Positions 61,478 to 64,000 of a DNA stretch of 64,000 nucleotides are shown here, in pieces (the stretch's first letter is position 1; the number at the start of each line of letters is the position of its first letter). The translations under genes and the position numbers were made by a program. Below the pieces are notes generated by a model. The model made no database searches. It had not been told where the DNA came from and worked only from the letters and a program-made list of their open reading frames with translations. Location of the stretch: contig NZ_JBDZDQ010000001.1 in NCBI RefSeq assembly GCF_040049295.1, positions 1,550,001 through 1,614,000 on the forward strand, read 5' to 3'. Source of the stretch: Sphingomonas sp. KR3-1 (lineage in GTDB: Bacteria; Pseudomonadota; Alphaproteobacteria; Sphingomonadales; Sphingomonadaceae).

Positions 61478-63380
61478 GCCGCACGCGCCTTCCTTCCCCC
61501 TGGCCGCGCTCGACCCGCTGCGCGATGCGGCGGCGCAGGAGCAGGAACATGCCTGCTCGGTCCCGCGCGGCGGCGGCTGGCGCCCCGGCGCACGCTGGGC
61601 GCGCGAGGACGAACTCGGCAAGGTCGCGCTGCCGCCGGTGACGCGGGCGAAGGCGAAGCATGAAGTGGGACGCCGGGACGAGGCGGCAGCGGCGAATCCG
61701 TTTCGCCCGCTGCGGCCGGATGACGGCGGCGCGCCCGTAAAATTCCTCCCCGGAACGGGGAGGGGGACCGCCGGCGAAGCCGGTGGTGGAGGGGGCCCGC
61801 GCGCCTCAAACTCTACCGCTGGTGGAAAGCGGGGGCCCCTCCACCGTCCTTTGGACGGTCCCCCTCCCCGTTCCGGGGAGGAATTGGGCGCCCCCCTCGT
61901 CACATCGCTCCGCAACGGCAGCCGGATCGAGATCGCCGCCGCCTGCCCGGCCGCGCAGGCGCTGGGACTCAAACCCGGCATGGCGGTGACCCAGGCGCGC
62001 GCGCAGGTGCCGGGGCTCGATATCCGGCCGGCCGATCCCGCGGGGGACCTGGCCTCGCTCAAGCGCCTCGCCATCCTCGCGGCGCGGCGCTGGTCGCCGG
62101 TGGTCGCGGTCTGCGGCGAGGACGGGCTGTTCCTCGACCTCTCCGGCACCGCGCACCTGTTCGGCGGCGAGGCGGCGATGGCGCGGCGCATCGTCCGCCT
62201 GCTGGCGCGCGCCGGCTTCACTGCGCGGATCGCGATCGCCGATACGCCGGGCGCGGCCTGGGCGCTGGCGCGGTTCCGGGGAAGCTGCATCTGCCCGCCA
62301 GGCGAGCAGGCGCGCGCTCTTGCCGAGCTGCCCACCCCGGCGCTGCGCATCGACGAGGCGGCGGCCGAGCTGCTCAAGCGGCTCGGCATCGACCGAGTCG
62401 GCCAGCTCTCCGCCTTGCCTCGCGCGCCGCTCGTCCGCCGCTTCGGCAGCGCCACGGTGCTGCGGCTCGACCAGGCGCTCGGCCGCATGCCCGAACCGCT
62501 CGATCCCGTCATCCCGCCCGAGAGCATCGCCGTGCAGCAGCGCTTCGCCGAGCCGATCGCCACCGCCGAGGCGATCGAGCATTGGCTGGGCACGCTGGTC
62601 CCTCGCCTCGCCGCCGCGCTCGAAGCCGAGGGGCTGGGCGTGCAGGCGCTCGAATGCGTCGCCGATCGGATCGACGGAGTGCCGCAGCGCATCCGCATCG
62701 GCCTCGCCCGGCCCAACCGCGATCCCGCGCACCTGCTCCGCCTGCTCAAGCGGCGGATCGAGGATGTCGCGCCGGGATACGGTATCGACGCGATCACCCT
62801 GCATGTCCGCCGCGCCGGGCTGCTCGGGCCCGAGCCGGTGGTCGAACGGCTCGACGAGGAGGCCGCGCCCGATATCGCCACCCTGGTCGACACGCTGGCG
62901 ACGCGGATCGGGCAGCGGCGGATGTGGCGGATGCGGCCGGTGGAAAGCGACGTGCCCGAGCGTTCGCAAGCGCGGATGGCGGTGCTCGATCCGCCCGCGC
63001 GCGGCATCCTGCGCCCCAGGGTCGACGATGTCCGCCAGCTCGATCGCCTGCCCGATCTCCATCCCTGGCATCCCGGCTGGCCCAAGCCGGCGCGGCTGCT
63101 CGCCCGGCCCGAACGGCTCGACCATGTCATGGCCGAGCTGCCCGACCATGCCCCGCGCCGCTTCACCTGGCGCGGCACCGCCCACCGCGTGATCCATGCC
63201 GACGGGCCCGAGCGCATCCAGGGCGAATGGTGGAAGCGCGGCGCCGAGCGGATGAGCGTGCGCGACTATTTCCGCGTCGAGGACGAGGCGGGGCGGCGCT
63301 ACTGGCTGTTCCGCTCGGGCGATGGCGAGCGCGCCGTGACCGGGGACCTCAGCTGGTATCTCCACGGGGTGTTCGGATGA
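61392..63380 (+). CDS. imuB: ImuB, catalytically inactive Y-family polymerase-like protein, with inserted repeat
   Basis: A 662-residue Y-family-like hub of the mutasome, linking DnaE2 and the beta clamp. Starts M-Q-R-V-A-A-L-F-L-P-S-W-P-I-E-R; palm region G-M-A-V-T-Q-A-R-A and V-V-A-V-C-G-E-D-G-L-F-L-D-L-S-G-T-A-H-L-F-G; helix-hairpin-helix L-L-K-R-L-G-I-D-R-V-G-Q-L; the C-terminus contains W-W-K and R-D-Y-F-R-V-E-D-E-A-G-R-R-Y-W-L-F-R. Residues about 117-165 come from a 145-bp REP-like element, making the protein longer than usual. Overlaps imuA (86 nt) and dnaE2 (ATGA). Confidence 0.92.
   Translation: MQRVAALFLPSWPIERLWRAEARPGARPEPHAPSFPLAALDPLRDAAAQEQEHACSVPRGGGWRPGARWAREDELGKVALPPVTRAKAKHEVGRRDEAAAANPFRPLRPDDGGAPVKFLPGTGRGTAGEAGGGGGPRASNSTAGGKRGPLHRPLDGPPPRSGEELGAPLVTSLRNGSRIEIAAACPAAQALGLKPGMAVTQARAQVPGLDIRPADPAGDLASLKRLAILAARRWSPVVAVCGEDGLFLDLSGTAHLFGGEAAMARRIVRLLARAGFTARIAIADTPGAAWALARFRGSCICPPGEQARALAELPTPALRIDEAAAELLKRLGIDRVGQLSALPRAPLVRRFGSATVLRLDQALGRMPEPLDPVIPPESIAVQQRFAEPIATAEAIEHWLGTLVPRLAAALEAEGLGVQALECVADRIDGVPQRIRIGLARPNRDPAHLLRLLKRRIEDVAPGYGIDAITLHVRRAGLLGPEPVVERLDEEAAPDIATLVDTLATRIGQRRMWRMRPVESDVPERSQARMAVLDPPARGILRPRVDDVRQLDRLPDLHPWHPGWPKPARLLARPERLDHVMAELPDHAPRRFTWRGTAHRVIHADGPERIQGEWWKRGAERMSVRDYFRVEDEAGRRYWLFRSGDGERAVTGDLSWYLHGVFG
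61741..61885. repeat. REP-like element inside imuB, copy 3
   Basis: A 145-bp element with perfect 30-bp terminal inverted repeats (outer 20 bases AATTCCTCCCCGGAACGGGG). Inner arms include GGTGGAGGGG / CCCCTCCACC. It is the same class as 2185-2333 and 8358-8491 but in a coding sequence. The frame stays open through it, adding a Gly/Pro/Arg-rich segment. Confidence 0.88.
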
Positions 63381-64000
63381 CCTATGCCGAGCTCCAGGTG
63401 ACGACGCATTTCTCGTTCCTGCGCGGGGCTTCCTCGCCCGAGGAGCTGTTCCGCCAGGCCGCGCTGCTGGGCTTGCCCGCGCTCGGCATCGTCGACCGCA
63501 ATTCGGTGGGCGGGGTGGTGCGCGCGCTGGTCGCCGCCGAGCAGTTCAGCCAGCTCGGCATCCCGATCAAGATGATCGCCGGCTGCCGGCTCGACCTGGT
63601 CGATGGCAGCTCGGTGCTGGTCTGGCCCGAGGATACCGCCGCCTGGTCGCGGCTCACCCGGCTGCTCACGCTCGGCAAGGCGCGGGCGGATGCGCAACGC
63701 GGCGAGAAGGGCCAGTGCTTCCTCCATTGGGAGGATGTTGCCGGTGCCGCCGAGGGGCTGGTCGGCGCGCTGGTGCCCGGGCTCGCCGATACCGGCGACC
63801 CCCTGGCGCTGCGCTGGATGGCGGACGTGTTCGGCGCGCGCGGGCATCTCTGCCTGACCCAGCATCGCCGGCCGGGCGACGCGCTGCGAATCCACGCACT
63901 CAACCTGGCGGCCGAGCGCTTCGGGCTGACGGCGCTGGCGACCGGCGACGTGCTCTACGACACGCCCGACCGGCGCATGCTGCAGGACGTCGTGACGGCG
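63377..64000 (+). CDS. dnaE2: Error-prone DNA polymerase DnaE2, N-terminal part
   Basis: First 208 codons of the mutasome polymerase; it runs off the window. The PHP domain begins M-T-Y-A-E-L-Q-V-T-T-H-F-S-F-L-R-G-A-S-S-P-E-E-L-F, where replicative DnaE has H-x-H, and continues A-L-G-I-V-D-R-N-S-V-G-G-V-V-R-A and A-T-G-D-V-L-Y. T-H-F-S-F-L-R-G is characteristic of DnaE2. ATG overlaps the imuB stop (ATGA). Confidence 0.95.
   Translation, partial: MTYAELQVTTHFSFLRGASSPEELFRQAALLGLPALGIVDRNSVGGVVRALVAAEQFSQLGIPIKMIAGCRLDLVDGSSVLVWPEDTAAWSRLTRLLTLGKARADAQRGEKGQCFLHWEDVAGAAEGLVGALVPGLADTGDPLALRWMADVFGARGHLCLTQHRRPGDALRIHALNLAAERFGLTALATGDVLYDTPDRRMLQDVVTA

Noticed and set aside
59846..63217. Antisense frame of over 1100 codons across imuA-imuB
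   Set aside because: It spans several real genes on both strands, is Ser/Arg-rich and shows no domain.

Overview
The window looks like chromosomal DNA of an alphaproteobacterium of the order Sphingomonadales, most likely Sphingomonas or a close relative. The grounds are: very high G+C with strong third-position bias; a circularly permuted two-piece tmRNA gene (a hallmark of Alphaproteobacteria); an imuA-imuB-dnaE2 mutagenesis cassette preceded by the alphaproteobacterial LexA box GAAC-N7-GAAC; a DUF721-DsbA-DsbA-SMC gene order; and GC-rich REP-like dispersed repeats of sphingomonad style. I saw no prophage, IS element, CRISPR array, tRNA or rRNA gene.

Layout. 1-2179: two tandem S9 (prolyl oligopeptidase) genes, the first cut by the window edge. 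2473-14844: a translation and RNA-metabolism block in conserved order (rimP, nusA, ylxR, infB, rbfA, truB, rpsO, pnp), interrupted by a tautomerase gene, a PaaI thioesterase, a vapBC toxin-antitoxin pair, tdk and a small exported protein. 15035-19876: a beta-barrel protein, an orphan HWE/HisKA_2 histidine kinase, and a LysR regulator divergent from an aldo/keto reductase and a zinc alcohol dehydrogenase. 20087-21004: ssrA (tmRNA, minus strand) divergent from an Rrf2 regulator. 21149-24965: mscL, then a LemA/TPM-domain envelope operon ending in a Nudix hydrolase. 24966-29251: minus-strand genes (Excalibur protein, complex I accessory subunit, HrpB helicase, polyprenyl synthase). 29326-34003: chorismate mutase, a lipoprotein and a GH130-GH13-GT4 carbohydrate cluster. 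34040-41241 (minus): D-cysteine desulfhydrase family enzyme, small proteins, SMC, two DsbA-like proteins and a DUF721 protein, divergent from mutY, a serine hydrolase and nudC. 44583-51444: a small XRE regulator with its membrane partner, pheA, a membrane cytochrome c, a duplicated-winged-helix regulator, an HD-GYP protein, and an autoregulated ArsR-VOC-SRPBCC-SRPBCC operon. 51682-56060: RarD transporter and several small or unknown genes. 56148-59769: the branched-chain 2-oxoacid dehydrogenase genes. 60686-64000: the SOS mutagenesis cassette, with dnaE2 running off the end.

How genes work together. The nusA-infB-pnp block supplies transcription elongation, translation initiation, ribosome maturation, tRNA pseudouridylation and RNA decay factors. 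ImuA, ImuB and DnaE2 form the SOS-induced translesion system. The BCKDH E1alpha, E1beta and E2 subunits form one complex; no dedicated E3 lies beside them. LemA and three TPM-domain proteins form a tightly overlapping envelope operon.

Most distinctive observations: (i) two, possibly three, genes whose only sensible start codon is CTG, two of them in 4-bp CTGA stop/start overlaps; (ii) a REP-like element with perfect 30-bp terminal inverted repeats inside the imuB reading frame, and another dispersed repeat inside the E2 linker; (iii) an ArsR operon whose -35 and -10 boxes each sit in a TCAACC-type palindrome and whose mRNA should be leaderless; (iv) two identical hairpin loops in the coding piece of the tmRNA; (v) a 16-nt motif shared by two distant intergenic regions. 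I did not find a clearly new multi-gene system; the carbohydrate cluster and the duplicated-winged-helix regulator are the least explained gene-level features.
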